Source of the DNA: Candidatus Zixiibacteriota bacterium
Lineage (GTDB): Bacteria; Zixibacteria; MSB-5A5; DG-27
DNA length: 64,000 nucleotides
Assembly (NCBI GenBank): GCA_030605835.1
Contig: JAUWHO010000048.1
Location: 1 to 64,000, forward strand
Direction of reading: 5' to 3'
A model generated the notes under the pieces. That model made no database searches, was not told the DNA's origin, and worked only from the letters and a program-made list of their open reading frames with translations. This document shows positions 32,472-42,500 of the stretch, piece by piece. Made by a program: the position numbers and the translations under genes. Position 1 is the first letter of the stretch, and the number at the start of each line of letters is the position of its first letter.

Positions 32472-33220
32472 GAACCAGAAAGTTGAACCTGAAAACAGAG
32501 GAACAGAAGCGTCTCACTGAGCTACAGTGCTCTATCAACCAAGAACTTCACTCTATCCGTGAACTGGATGAAGAACGAAAAAGGCTCAAGGACGATGACA
32601 TTAAGTCCATGATTGCTTACTACCGGGCTATGACCGATAAGATCGACGACAGGCGAACCCACATCCACAACTTCTCCCTTCAAATGCTTGCCATTTGCAT
32701 AACTGGTGGACTCGTTCTATACACACTATACGCGCAAGGGCTAGTGCTCCCGACTCTGTTCTGGTTCATCGAGCCAGTTTTGCTGGTACAGATACTGTTC
32801 TCTCTCTACTCCGCATTCGTATACGGAAAGCAATCAGCATTCAACTACGCCTTTCTTGAGGCCTCCGTTCAGGAGCATGCAAACAAGTGGAAGTGGTTCT
32901 ACCGTGGCAGCACCACGCTGGCGAAGATCAGCACCCGCTGCATACGAAGGTCAAGGAGCTTCAATAACACTGTCGAACCCTATCTGGAAGGCCTGCACGA
33001 GTTCGTCTACGACTACGCGCAAGAAACCTTGGACACCCAGATATCAAACAACATTCAGCAGTTGTATGTCCTACGAGTCCACAACTATTACAAGAACAGG
33101 TTCTATTTGGAGTTGACGAAGATAAGGCAATGGTCCATATACTGGATCTTCGTGGTGCCTGCTCTCATAGCGGTGACATACTTGGTCTCTTCAATAACAG
33201 GTTGCCCGATACTCAAATAG
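32468..33220 (+). CDS. Three-helix membrane protein with coiled-coil N-terminus, partner of the radical SAM enzyme
   Basis: 250 residues, family not recognised. Residues 1-65 are highly charged and helical (EEQKRLTELQ, ELDEERKRLKDDD) and likely coiled coil. Then a hairpin of two helices (MLAICITGGLVLYTLYA near 75 and VLLVQILFSLYSAFVYG near 105), a soluble region 115-215 and a last helix (SIYWIFVVPALIAVTYLV). This layout recalls small membrane effectors of defence systems such as SLATT proteins, but no SLATT motif is certain. The GTG start overlaps the stop of the radical SAM gene by four bases, so the two are made together. No hydrolase or transporter motifs were seen. Confidence 0.7.
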   Translation: MRTRKLNLKTEEQKRLTELQCSINQELHSIRELDEERKRLKDDDIKSMIAYYRAMTDKIDDRRTHIHNFSLQMLAICITGGLVLYTLYAQGLVLPTLFWFIEPVLLVQILFSLYSAFVYGKQSAFNYAFLEASVQEHANKWKWFYRGSTTLAKISTRCIRRSRSFNNTVEPYLEGLHEFVYDYAQETLDTQISNNIQQLYVLRVHNYYKNRFYLELTKIRQWSIYWIFVVPALIAVTYLVSSITGCPILK

Positions 33221-33433
33221 CCATGTTAGAGGATTCATGCTCGGAAGTCGGACTTGGGTCACACTCTTATTGTGTTCCTAAGCGTCTGCAAGTCCTGTTC
33301 GGATTGCTTGCACTACGCCAGCTCTCTCAGCTATGCGGACCCTATCATCTTAGGGTCTATCACACTGGTTCGCGAAACGCTCCTTGACAAATCCCTTCAT
33401 CTTTCTTTTGTTTCTCAAACTCAGAGTCTGGCT

Positions 33434-34147
33434 GTGAAGTCCAAATGTGTAAACGTGACCGGATATTATGACGACAAGCTCTCCGCCCAGCGACTTTTGC
33501 GTTGCTACGAAATAGCCCCGCCACGTGTTAAACAGTATCTAGAAGCGGAGGTCGATTACGTTCTCCAGAAAGTCGGCCACGGCGATCTGGTTTTAGAGCT
33601 GGGCTGCGGTTACGGGCGAGTTCTCCGCCGGCTCGTCTCAAAAGCCCGCATGGTTATCGGCATTGACACCTCTCTTGCCAGTCTGCTTCTCGCTCAGGAT
33701 ATGCTCCACGGTGTCTCGAATTGCCAGTTGATTTCGATGAATGCACTTCATCTCGCCTTTTGTGACCGGACTTTCGATTTGGTCGCTTGCATCCAGAACG
33801 GAATTTCGGCATTTCATGTCAATCAAAAAGAGCTGATCCGGGAAGCCATCCGCGTCACCAAACCGGGGGGAACGGTCCTCTTCTCTAGCTATTCCGATAA
33901 GTTCTGGGACGATCGATTGGAATGGTTCAGGGTGCAGTCGGAGGCCGGGCTGTTGGGGGAAATGGACCCCGAAAAGACCGGCGACGGTGTTATCGTATGC
34001 AAGGATGGCTTCACCGGAACGACGGTCCGCCCCGAGCAATTCCTATCGCTGACCGCTGGATTGAATGCGGATGTTCAGCTCGTCGAAGTTGACGAATCAA
34101 GCCTGTTTTGCGAGATCATCCCAGGTGAAACCGGCCGTTTCTCTTGA
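33434..34147 (+). CDS. SAM-dependent class I methyltransferase
   Basis: About 237 residues. Motif I is LVLELGCGYGRVLRRL, motif II MVIGIDTSLASLLLA, then LISMNALHLAFCDRTFDLVACIQ, and IREAIRVTKPGGTVLFSSYS as the motif after strand beta4. The methyl acceptor is unknown. The frame is open back to 33254, but that part is not conserved-looking; GTG 33434 or GTG 33455 is the likely start (giving VTGYYDDKLSAQRLLRCYE near the N-terminus). A TTGACA lies near 33383. It sits just after the radical SAM cassette but is separated by about 210 bases, and its composition resembles the host. Confidence 0.85.
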   Translation: MKSKCVNVTGYYDDKLSAQRLLRCYEIAPPRVKQYLEAEVDYVLQKVGHGDLVLELGCGYGRVLRRLVSKARMVIGIDTSLASLLLAQDMLHGVSNCQLISMNALHLAFCDRTFDLVACIQNGISAFHVNQKELIREAIRVTKPGGTVLFSSYSDKFWDDRLEWFRVQSEAGLLGEMDPEKTGDGVIVCKDGFTGTTVRPEQFLSLTAGLNADVQLVEVDESSLFCEIIPGETGRFS

Positions 34148-34321
34148 CATCTCAGAGTGCACAAGCTTATCTTAACGCTTGAAAATGAGCTAATGCCAAC
34201 TCGGGCTGGGACATCTCGTTTTTTGCGTTAGTCTTATCATCATTCAGCGGCGTTTACGCAAGTTCTTTCCCATTTGAATAGGGCTAGAACCTCTCGTGAT
34301 TCGAAGAAACAGGAGGCAATA

Positions 34322-34471
34322 ATGGTTTTAAAAGGAATCGTCGCAACTTTCACATTGGTCTGCTTTTGCGTCTACCTGCAGGGATGTTATTCCAACCGTC
34401 TGATTCCTCCCCAGGAATTGGAGCAAAATCCCGATTACCGCATCGCTAAAGTGCCTCAGGATTCGAGTTGA
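34322..34471 (+). CDS. Small lipoprotein (49 residues)
   Basis: ATG 34322 follows AGGAGG (34311-34316). The protein MVLKGIVATFTLVCFCVYLQGC has a signal peptide ending in lipobox LQGC at residue 22, then 27 hydrophilic residues (YSNRLIPPQELEQNPDYRIAKV). It is predicted to be lipid-anchored in the envelope. I know no family. A reading frame from 34274 exists but the ribosome site favours 34322. Confidence 0.75.
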   Translation: MVLKGIVATFTLVCFCVYLQGCYSNRLIPPQELEQNPDYRIAKVPQDSS

Positions 34472-34583
34472 CGAATGGATTCCCTCTATCTATATTAGTA
34501 GGAAGAGAGGTAGAGTATCAACGGGGCGTGGGCTCAGAGCTGGCAGCGAGTAAAGAAGTCAAAGCCCCAAGGAGGTAGCTGAG

Positions 34584-35930
34584 ATGAAAAAAGCAGACGT
34601 AGTTGTTGTTGGGGGAAGTGCTGCAGGACTAACTGCAGCGATAACATCTCGGAGGCACTACACCGAGAAGAGGGTATTGTTGATCAGGAAAGAGAAGCAG
34701 GTGCTAGTTCCTTGTGGCATACCGTATATCTTTGGAACCTTGGGGAGTTCAGAGAAGAACCTTGTCCCGGATGCGGTTCTCGAAAAGAATGGGATCGAGC
34801 TTCTGGTCAATGAGGTTACGGATATTGAGCGCACCGACCGTTTTGTCACGTTGTTGGGTGGGGAGAAGATCGGTTATGAGAAACTGGTGCTTGCCACCGG
34901 CTCGATTCCGATGATACCTCCGATCACTGGCACGGACATAAAGAATATCTTCGTGATAAAGAAGGATGTGGCCCATTTACAGCAGATGCTCGAGCAGTTA
35001 GACAGGTCCTCGAATCTCGTCATCGTGGGTGGCGGTTTCATCGGCGCGGAACTGGCTGATGAATGTTGTAAGAACCGGCAGATTAAGATCACCATAGTGG
35101 AGATGCTGTCACACTGTCTGATGCTGACCTTCGATGAGGACCTCTGTGCGGTTGCGGAAAATATTGAGAGAGAACGTGGCATTGAAGTGCTGGCACCGGA
35201 GAAAGTGGAAGCCTTCCTGGGGAACGGCACCCTCACGGGAGTGAAACTCGCAAGCGGCAGGGAGCTGAAGGCGGATATGGTGATCCTCGGTATCGGTTGT
35301 CTTGCGAATACGAAGCTTGCTGAAAAAGCAGGTCTGGAATTGGGGCCCACCGGGGGTATTCAAGTCAACCGTTACATGCACACCAGCGACGAAAGCATCT
35401 TCGCTTGTGGCGATTGTGCTGAGAAGCTCTCCTTTTTCGATGGCAAACCCTCTAACCTCAAGCTGGCTTCGACCGCGACCAGGGAGGCAAGGATAGTGGG
35501 GGCTAACCTCTACGGGACCCGGCGGATGAATTGTGGTGTAATCGGCGTTTTCTCCACGGTATTGGGCGAGACCGCCTTTGCCCTGGCGGGACTCTCCGAG
35601 AGAGAAGCCCGGGAGAAAGGGTATGATGTCGTTGTCGGAGAAGCCGAGTCGCCAAACCGCCATCCTGGGGGGATGCCAGAGGCGACCGATTTGAAAGTGC
35701 GGCTGGTTTTCGAGAGAGGCACGGGTATAATCCTAGGAGGACAGGTCATGGGTGCCAAGTGCGGTGGGGAGCTGATAAATGCCGTCAGCGTCTGCATTCA
35801 TGAGAGAATGACCGTGGATAATATCGCAACCTTCCCGATGGGGACACATCCAGCGTTGACCGCCTCGCCGATTGCTTACCAGCTCACTAATGCCGCGGAA
35901 ATGGCTATCAAGGGAATGAAGTCACATTAG
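34584..35930 (+). CDS. FAD-dependent pyridine nucleotide-disulfide oxidoreductase, CoA-disulfide reductase/NADH oxidase-like
   Basis: 448 residues. FAD motif VVVVGGSAAGLTAAI (6-20), active cysteine Cys44 in VPCGIPYIFG in the position used by CoA-disulfide reductase and NADH oxidase, LATGSIP, NAD(P) motif VIVGGGFIGAELA (about 147-159), ILGIGCLANTKLAEKAGLELG, FACGDCAE near 272, and a dimerisation domain with NAVSVCIHERMTVDNIA. Substrate may be CoA disulfide, polysulfide or oxygen. A bacillithiol-disulfide role is conceivable because bshC-bshA lie 7 kb away, but known Bdr enzymes are of a different subfamily. AAGGAGG lies nine bases before the ATG. Confidence 0.9.
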   Translation: MKKADVVVVGGSAAGLTAAITSRRHYTEKRVLLIRKEKQVLVPCGIPYIFGTLGSSEKNLVPDAVLEKNGIELLVNEVTDIERTDRFVTLLGGEKIGYEKLVLATGSIPMIPPITGTDIKNIFVIKKDVAHLQQMLEQLDRSSNLVIVGGGFIGAELADECCKNRQIKITIVEMLSHCLMLTFDEDLCAVAENIERERGIEVLAPEKVEAFLGNGTLTGVKLASGRELKADMVILGIGCLANTKLAEKAGLELGPTGGIQVNRYMHTSDESIFACGDCAEKLSFFDGKPSNLKLASTATREARIVGANLYGTRRMNCGVIGVFSTVLGETAFALAGLSEREAREKGYDVVVGEAESPNRHPGGMPEATDLKVRLVFERGTGIILGGQVMGAKCGGELINAVSVCIHERMTVDNIATFPMGTHPALTASPIAYQLTNAAEMAIKGMKSH

Positions 35931-36171
35931 AAGCCGGAACCGAATCCCACTTGCGTCTCCCCTAACTGGGCCGGGCTGGGGCTTGACTGCTACATTTCAG
36001 AAATGCTCCAATTCGCCTGACAGTCCCTCTGTGGCCCGGGGAGTTTACGCTCACTCTGGGGGAGCCCAGTCAATTGGCTCCAGCATTTGGTGGAGATCCG
36101 GAACGTTTGCTGCTTCCAGAATAGTCTTCCTCAATCATCTGAACATCACTCATCGATTGAGAGGGTTTTCC

Positions 36172-36224
36172 TCGACAAACTCTTAAAGGATCTCTACTAT
36201 TGACCGAAAAACGATATTAGTCTA
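36172..36224 (+). promoter_or_regulatory. Upstream promoter/operator module of the efflux operon
   Basis: TCGACA (36172-36177), 17 bases, TACTAT (36195-36200), then a 24-base element starting TGACCGAAAAACG (36201-36224) that is repeated exactly at 36337-36360. Confidence 0.55.
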
Positions 36225-36304
36225 GTTGTTCACTCGATCTGTCGAGGGTTAACTGAGGAAGTGACAAGAGCTTACAAGAAACTCATGGAATCCCAAGAGA
36301 TTGC

Positions 36305-36360
36305 TTGACAAGGAATGTGTAAAGAATTATGTTATCTGACCGAAAAACGATATTAGTCTA
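36305..36360 (+). promoter_or_regulatory. Proximal promoter/operator module of the efflux operon
   Basis: TTGACA (36305-36310), 17 bases, TATGTT (36328-36333), then three bases and the second exact copy of the 24-base element (36337-36360) covering the start point. The element has imperfect dyad ends, GACCGA and TTAGTC. Probably the binding site of the TetR protein encoded from 36373. Confidence 0.65.
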
Positions 36361-36372
36361 AATGTTCAGTTG

Positions 36373-36954
36373 ATGGGATCGGAACAGAACAGAAAAACAG
36401 CGATAATTCTGGCAGCCCAGAAGCTGTTCGCCCAGTTTGGTCTGCGTAAGACTTCAGTCGATGAAATTGCGAGGGGCGCTCAGGTTGCCAAAGGGACGAT
36501 CTACAACTACTTCGCAAGCAAGGAAGAGATCTTCTCTGCGGTGGTGCATCACGAGGCCGCCAGCTTGATCGAGCAGATCCGTCAAGCTGTTGATAAGGAG
36601 ACTGACTGCATCGGGAAGTTGCGAGCCTATTTGCTGACCAAAATCAGCAAGATAAGGGAGCGTGTCAATTTTTACCAGGTGACAAGGGAAACCTTCAATG
36701 AATACTGGCCCTATGTTGAGGGAGTCAAGGAGGAGCACCTCAAAGCGGAGAAGTCAATAGTTCACGATATTCTTACTGAGGGGAATGCCGGGGGTGAACT
36801 CGTGGTCTCCGACCCCGGGCTGGTTGCCCACGTTATTGTTGTAAGTACTTCCGGAATGGAGGCCACCTGGCTCCTCAGCGACATCTCCATCAGTCTGGAG
36901 GAATTTGTGGATTCCACCGTAGAGGTGATTGTCAGAGGAGTTGCGCGGAAGTGA
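36373..36954 (+). CDS. TetR/AcrR-family transcriptional regulator
   Basis: 193 residues. The N-terminal helix-turn-helix is ILAAQKLFAQFGLRKTSVDEIARGAQVAKGTIYNYFASKEEIF (quoted parts: FGLRKTSVDEIA, VAKGTIYNYF). The C-terminal ligand domain is divergent. It is first in the operon with tolC, mfp, RND and a PG0541-like gene, so it probably represses its own transcription through the 24-base elements at 36201 and 36337. ATG 36373 is three bases inside a TTG-led frame; no strong ribosome site is seen. Typical of self-regulated multidrug efflux units. Confidence 0.92.
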   Translation: MGSEQNRKTAIILAAQKLFAQFGLRKTSVDEIARGAQVAKGTIYNYFASKEEIFSAVVHHEAASLIEQIRQAVDKETDCIGKLRAYLLTKISKIRERVNFYQVTRETFNEYWPYVEGVKEEHLKAEKSIVHDILTEGNAGGELVVSDPGLVAHVIVVSTSGMEATWLLSDISISLEEFVDSTVEVIVRGVARK

Positions 36955-37026
36955 TTACAACAGGTGGCTTCAAACATCCGCGGAACCAATGAGCAACCAA
37001 AGAGTAAATTCTTCCTAGGAGAACAG

Positions 37027-38439
37027 ATGAGAATCTTCCGAGGGATTTTAGCAATACTGCTTCTTGCAACTTTCTGCCTGGTTCCAAGCGTATGTTCAGC
37101 GGGGGAGAGGTTGACTCTCAGCCTGGAGCAGGCGATCGAGCTTGGTCTGGAACACAACCGCACTCTCAGGATCGCGAGGGAGCGGGTGCAAGCCAGCGAA
37201 TATCGAGTCAGATCGGCCAGAACCGCCTTTTTTCCTCATCTCTCAGGCGGCGGAACTTACACCCGTTTGGACCAGCGTCCCTTCATCGACGCCTCCGGCT
37301 TCGGAAGGATGTTCGATCCCTTGATGGCCCCCTTCGATGATCTGGTCGACAAGGGTTATCTCGACCCCGCCACCTTGGAGGGGCTTCAGGGTGATGGCGT
37401 CGACAAAATCTATGTCGGGCAGGCGGACAATTACCAATTGAAGCTCTCACTGCAGCAACCTCTGTTCACCGGAGGAGCTCTGAGAAACAGCTACAAGATC
37501 GCCCAGCGGAATGCGGAAACGGAGAGGTGGAACCTCCAGCGTGACCAAAGGCAGGTGCGCCTGGATGTTACCGAGGCCTTCTTAGGATTGGTGAAGGCTC
37601 AAGGATTCCTGAAGGTGACCAAAGAATCGATCTTGCAGTTGGAGGCCCACATCAACGACCTTGAAAACCTTTACGCCGAGGGGATGATCATCGAAAACGA
37701 CCTTTTGAAAGCACGGGTACAGTTATCCACCGTGAGACTGCTCAACAACCGCGCCGAGAACGGCGTGAAGATGGCGAGCTCCTATCTCTGTCACCTTCTG
37801 GATTTGAATCTGGACACCGAGATCATTCCGGAGGAGATTCCGCAACCGTCGGAGACAAGCTTACGGAGCCTCAATTCTTACACCACAAATGCTCTCCGGA
37901 AAAGGGCGGAGCTGAAGGCGATGAGCGCTCAGAATGAGATGGGTAAGTCCCTTGTGTCGCTGCAGAGAGCCAAGTATTTCCCCAGCCTCTTTCTGGTGGG
38001 GAATTACGACTGGAGACGTCCCAATCGCCAGTACGAGCCCGAATTCTACGGAAGCTGGAATGCAGCTTTACTGCTGCAACTTGATCTTTTCAACTGGGGC
38101 GAGACCCATTACAGGATCCAGGAGGCCAAATCCAGATACCAACAGATTTCGGAAGCCACCCGACTTCTGGAGAACAGAGTTGCCCTCCAGGTCAAGCAGG
38201 CATATCTGGGACTAGAGGAGAGTCGCAGGGCGGTGGAGCTGGCAGAGGAGGCTTTGAGGCAGGCGGAGGAGAATTACCGGGTCACCAGCGAGAATTTCCA
38301 CGCCGGGATGGCCACCAACACCGATCTTTTGGATGCCCAGGCGGATTTGACAAAAGCCAAGACCGAGAAAATAAATGCTCAGGCGGATCTGCTCGTCGCC
38401 GAGGAGAGATTCAAATTCGCAACTGCAGGATACCAGTAA
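37027..38439 (+). CDS. TolC-family outer-membrane efflux protein
   Basis: 470 residues. Signal peptide MRIFRGILAILLLATFCL; then two OEP repeats starting LSLEQAIELGLEHNRTLRIARERV and, in the second half, LNSYTTNALRKRAELKAMSAQNE, with long coiled helices (LENRVALQVKQAYLGLEESRRAVELAEEAL in pieces) and NTDLLDAQADLTKAK. It forms the outer-membrane duct. ATG 37027 has CTAGGAG just upstream; the frame is open from 36964. The stop overlaps the start of the adaptor gene. Confidence 0.94.
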   Translation: MRIFRGILAILLLATFCLVPSVCSAGERLTLSLEQAIELGLEHNRTLRIARERVQASEYRVRSARTAFFPHLSGGGTYTRLDQRPFIDASGFGRMFDPLMAPFDDLVDKGYLDPATLEGLQGDGVDKIYVGQADNYQLKLSLQQPLFTGGALRNSYKIAQRNAETERWNLQRDQRQVRLDVTEAFLGLVKAQGFLKVTKESILQLEAHINDLENLYAEGMIIENDLLKARVQLSTVRLLNNRAENGVKMASSYLCHLLDLNLDTEIIPEEIPQPSETSLRSLNSYTTNALRKRAELKAMSAQNEMGKSLVSLQRAKYFPSLFLVGNYDWRRPNRQYEPEFYGSWNAALLLQLDLFNWGETHYRIQEAKSRYQQISEATRLLENRVALQVKQAYLGLEESRRAVELAEEALRQAEENYRVTSENFHAGMATNTDLLDAQADLTKAKTEKINAQADLLVAEERFKFATAGYQ

Positions 38440-39512
38440 TGAGAAATCGTCCATTTTCGAGAAAGAGCCTGACCTTACTGCCACCCCTCTTTCTGGTCGC
38501 CCTAATGCTTTCCTTGTCTGGCTGCGGGGGCGGTCCCGAAGAGAAAGAGGTGGCCACGGAGGCGATCCCAGTCGAGGTTACCTTCGCTACCAGAGCCGAC
38601 CTCGAGAGAACTCTCTCCTTTTCCGGAACGGTCGAGCCGTGGCGGGAAGCCTCCCTGGGCGCACAGATCTCGGGCAAAATAGAGAAGATATTCGTCGAGG
38701 TTGGAGAGGAAGTCAAAGCCCGAAAGCCGCTGGTTCAGATGACCGGAGAACAGTTGACCTCGGCCAAGGCGCAACTGACCTCCACCGAGAAGGACTGGAA
38801 CCGGATGAGAGTCCTCCTGGAGAAGGGAACTATCACCCAGCAGGCCTTCGACAAGATAGACGCCAGCTACGAGGCCGCCAGGGCCAACTATGAGCTGGTG
38901 CTGGAGAGCACCCGCATCAAGGCTCCTTTTTCCGGAACAATCACCGCCAAATACTTAGAGGAGGGGGAGGTCTTCACCCTCTTCGGGGGAGCGGCTGGTA
39001 GCCCGGCAATCTTAGAAATCATGCAGCTTGATCCCGTCAAGGTGATAGTTCAGATTCCGGAGAGGGAAATCCCCCATATCAAGCCCGGACTACGAGCGAC
39101 TGTAGATGTCGACGGCTATCCGAATAAGACCTTCAAAGGTAAGGTTTATTTAGTCGAGCCCGCCGCCGACAAGAAGACTCACACCGTGGCCGTACGGATT
39201 ATGATTCCCAATAACAATCGGAGGCTGAAACCGGGGATGTTTGCCAACGTCGAGATCTCCTTAGGAACCGTTTTCACTTTGCTGGTGCCTCGGGACGCCT
39301 TGGTCCGCGAGGTGGGAACTGGGAAGCATCACCTCTTCGTGGTGGACGGGGATACTGCCCGTCGTCGGGAGGTGGCACTGGGTCAACGCTATGGGGAGAT
39401 GGTGGCGATTGAAAGTGGCTTGAGCTCTGGCGAGTTAGTAATCACCACCGGACGCACCCTTGTGAACGAAGGGACTCCGGTCTTGATCACGAAAGACGAG
39501 TACGAAGAATGA
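38439..39512 (+). CDS. RND efflux periplasmic adaptor (HlyD/MFP), lipoprotein
   Basis: 357 residues. A signal ending LSLSGC is a lipobox, so the adaptor is tethered to the inner membrane. Barrel and lipoyl parts: LSFSGTVEPWREASLGAQISGKI, VEVGEEVKARKPLVQM; a short alpha hairpin (SAKAQLTSTEKDWNRM); second lipoyl half IKAPFSGTITAKYLEEGE; and the beta-barrel with MQLDPVKVIVQIPE and LKPGMFANVEIS. It links the RND pump to the TolC-like duct. Overlaps both neighbours (TAATG with tolC, ATGA with RND). Confidence 0.94.
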   Translation: MRNRPFSRKSLTLLPPLFLVALMLSLSGCGGGPEEKEVATEAIPVEVTFATRADLERTLSFSGTVEPWREASLGAQISGKIEKIFVEVGEEVKARKPLVQMTGEQLTSAKAQLTSTEKDWNRMRVLLEKGTITQQAFDKIDASYEAARANYELVLESTRIKAPFSGTITAKYLEEGEVFTLFGGAAGSPAILEIMQLDPVKVIVQIPEREIPHIKPGLRATVDVDGYPNKTFKGKVYLVEPAADKKTHTVAVRIMIPNNNRRLKPGMFANVEISLGTVFTLLVPRDALVREVGTGKHHLFVVDGDTARRREVALGQRYGEMVAIESGLSSGELVITTGRTLVNEGTPVLITKDEYEE

Positions 39513-42500
39513 ACCTCCCCCAATTCTCAGTCAACCGCCGAATCACAGTCCTGATGATTTTCTTCACCCTTTTCATCTTCGGGGCGGTTTCCTTTTTCCA
39601 ACTTCCGGTGGATCTTATGCCGGAGATTGAACCCCCGTCGGTGAGCGTCATCACTTTCTACCCCGGCGCCGGTGCCGAGGACGTGGAGACTAAGGTCACC
39701 GAGGTGATTGAGGATGCTATCTCCGTCGTCAGCAACTTGGAACACCTCAACTCTATCTCTCAGGACAACCTCTCGGTGGTTACTGCCATCTTTTCCTGGG
39801 GGACAGACCTCAACGAAGCCTCCAATGATATCAGGGATCGTCTTGACTTCGTCAAGCGTAGGCTCCCCGATGATATTGAACAACCCCGCATCTTCAAGTT
39901 TAACACCTCGATGTTCCCCGTAATGGTCGCCGGGGTTACCGCTGTGGAGAGTTATGATGGGTTACACTACCTGATTAAGGAGAAGATGGCCGACCCCCTC
40001 AAGCGGGTTCCCGGGGTGGGGGCGGTTGCAGTATTTGGTGGGAAGGAGCGTCAAATCCAGGTCAGAATCGACCCCAACAGATTAGCCGCGTATGAGATCT
40101 CCTACAACGAGATTATTGACGTCTTGGCCGCTGAGAACCTTAACCTCCCCTCGGGAACTATAAAGATGGGGCACACCGAGTATCTGGTGCGGGTTCCGGG
40201 GGAATTTGAAGATGTCTCTCAGATAAAGATGGTTGTTGTCAGTCAATATGAAGGGAAGCTGGTTCACCTTCAGGATGTGGCCGAGGTCGCTGACGACTTC
40301 AAAGAGCTGACGGTGGTTTCCCGCTCAAACGGTCGGCCCGGGGTTATCCTTCTGATTCAGAAGCAGTCCGGGGCTAACACCGTCGAGGTGGTAGACGAGG
40401 TCCGTAAGAGACTGAAGGAGGTCAAGCAAACCCTGCCTCCGGACGTGGACATCGTCGAGCTTATGGACGGCTCCATTTTCATTCGACAGGCGATCGGCAA
40501 CCTTGGGGAGGCGGTTCTCTTCGGAGGTCTGTTCGTAATTCTGGTGGTCTTCCTCTTCTTGAGGCGGCTCCGCTCCAGCCTCATCGTTATCCTGACCATC
40601 CCTTTTTCCCTCATCAGCGCCTTTTTGTTTCTCTACATCTTTAAATACAGCCTCAACATGATTTCCCTGATGAGCCTCGCCATTGCTCTGGGGATGGTGG
40701 TTGATGACGCCATCGTAATCTTGGAGAATATAACCCGGCACGTGGAGGAGGGGGAAAGCCCCTCAGAGGCTGCTGTCTTTGGGAGCTCGGAGGTTGGGCT
40801 GGCGGTGATGGCCTCCACCCTGACCACGGTGTCGGTATTCGCGCCCATGATTTTCGCCACCGGGCTGGTTGGGATAATGTTCAAACAGCTGGCCCTGGTC
40901 GTGATTGTAACGATAATGGCCTCGCTTTTTGCGGCTTTAACTCTCACTCCAGCGCTCTCCGCCTGGTTGCTAAGAAAGGAGAACCCTCAGAAGGTGACAA
41001 AAAGTAGGTGGGGCGCCAAGTTCTACGTCGCCAGCGAGAGAACCTTTGGAGGCATTGAGAATCTCTACCGCCGTCTTTTGAGCTGGGTCTTGGGTCACAA
41101 AAAGGTAACTATCCTTATAACCCTGGGGATATTCATCTCTTCACTTCTGTTAATTCCGTTAATCAAGACAGAGTTCATTCCTGAGGAGGACACCGGTGAC
41201 CTTCAGGTAACTTTGGAACTCTCACCCGGCACCAGGATAGAGCACTCTGAAGAGGTTGCAAAACGGATGGAGAAGATTTTCCGGGAGAAAATTCCCGAGC
41301 TAGAGCTGATGTTCAGCCGGGCGGGACAGACCGAGATGGGTTTTTCCGTCGTGATGGGGTTAAAAGAGGGGCCTCACATCGTCCTGGCCGGAGGGAAATT
41401 GGTGGAGCAGAAAAAACGCCACCGTTCAACGGCAGAGATTGCGGCCTCCATCCGTCCGGACTTAGGTCGAATCCCAGGGGTAGCCAAGATAGATATTGAG
41501 GCGGGAAACCCTATAACCAGCTTCCTCTTTTTTGGCGCCAAGCCGATTTCGATTGAAATCATCGGGCACGATATGGAAGTTGCCAACCACCTCGCGAAGA
41601 GCATAAAAGAGATCGTCAAGAATACCCCGGGGGCAACTGACGTTCGTATCGAAAGAGGCGAAGATCGACCTGAACTACACGTGGTCATCGATCGGGAGAA
41701 AGCCTCCAAGCTGGGTTTGAACACCGGAATGATAGCGATGGCCCTGCGTACCCAAGTCTACGGTAGGGAGGCGACCAAATTCCGCGAGGGTGGGGAGGAG
41801 TACGAAATCTTCCTCCGAACGGAAGCGGATAAACGTCGAGATATAGACGACATCGAAAACCTTCTCATCCCCACCATGAGCGGCGGCATGGCGCGCTTGA
41901 AGCAGGTTGCTACCATCGAGGAGGGGACAAGCCCCACGACCATAAACCGTCGCGACCAAGAGAGGATCATCAAAGTAGAGGCGGGAATATACAAGAGAAC
42001 GTTGGGGGAGATCACAAAAGATATAGAGCGCCAGCTCAGAAAACTCGATATCCCTGCGGATATGACTGTTGAATTCGGTGGAGAGGTGGAAGAACAGCGG
42101 AAGTCGTTAAACACGTTAATCCTCTTGCTTATCTTAGGGGTGGTGTTGGTTTATATGGTAATGGCCTCTCAGTTCGAATCCCTCCTGGACCCCTTTGTCA
42201 TCATGTTTTCGGTCCCCTTTGCCTTCGTCGGGGTCATCTGGGCATTTCTTATCACTCAAACCACCGTGAACCTGATTTCTTTTCTGGGAATGATCATCCT
42301 GATCGGGGTAGTCGTTAAAAACGCGATCGTTTTAGTGGACTATGCTAATATACTGCGTTCCCGGGACTTGGAATTGAATGAGGCTCTGGTTGTTGCCGGC
42401 GGACATCGTCTCCGACCGGTCCTGATGACCGCCTTCACCACCATGCTGGCGATGCTTCCCATGGCTCTCTCCCGCTACGAGGGCTCTGAGATATGGCGCC

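Larger units (their letters stand above)
35931..36372. other. Regulatory intergenic region ahead of tetR
   Basis: 442 bases with no gene. The 3' part holds two tandem promoter/operator modules, listed separately. The first 240 bases show only imperfect short inverted repeats that I cannot assign. Confidence 0.6.
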
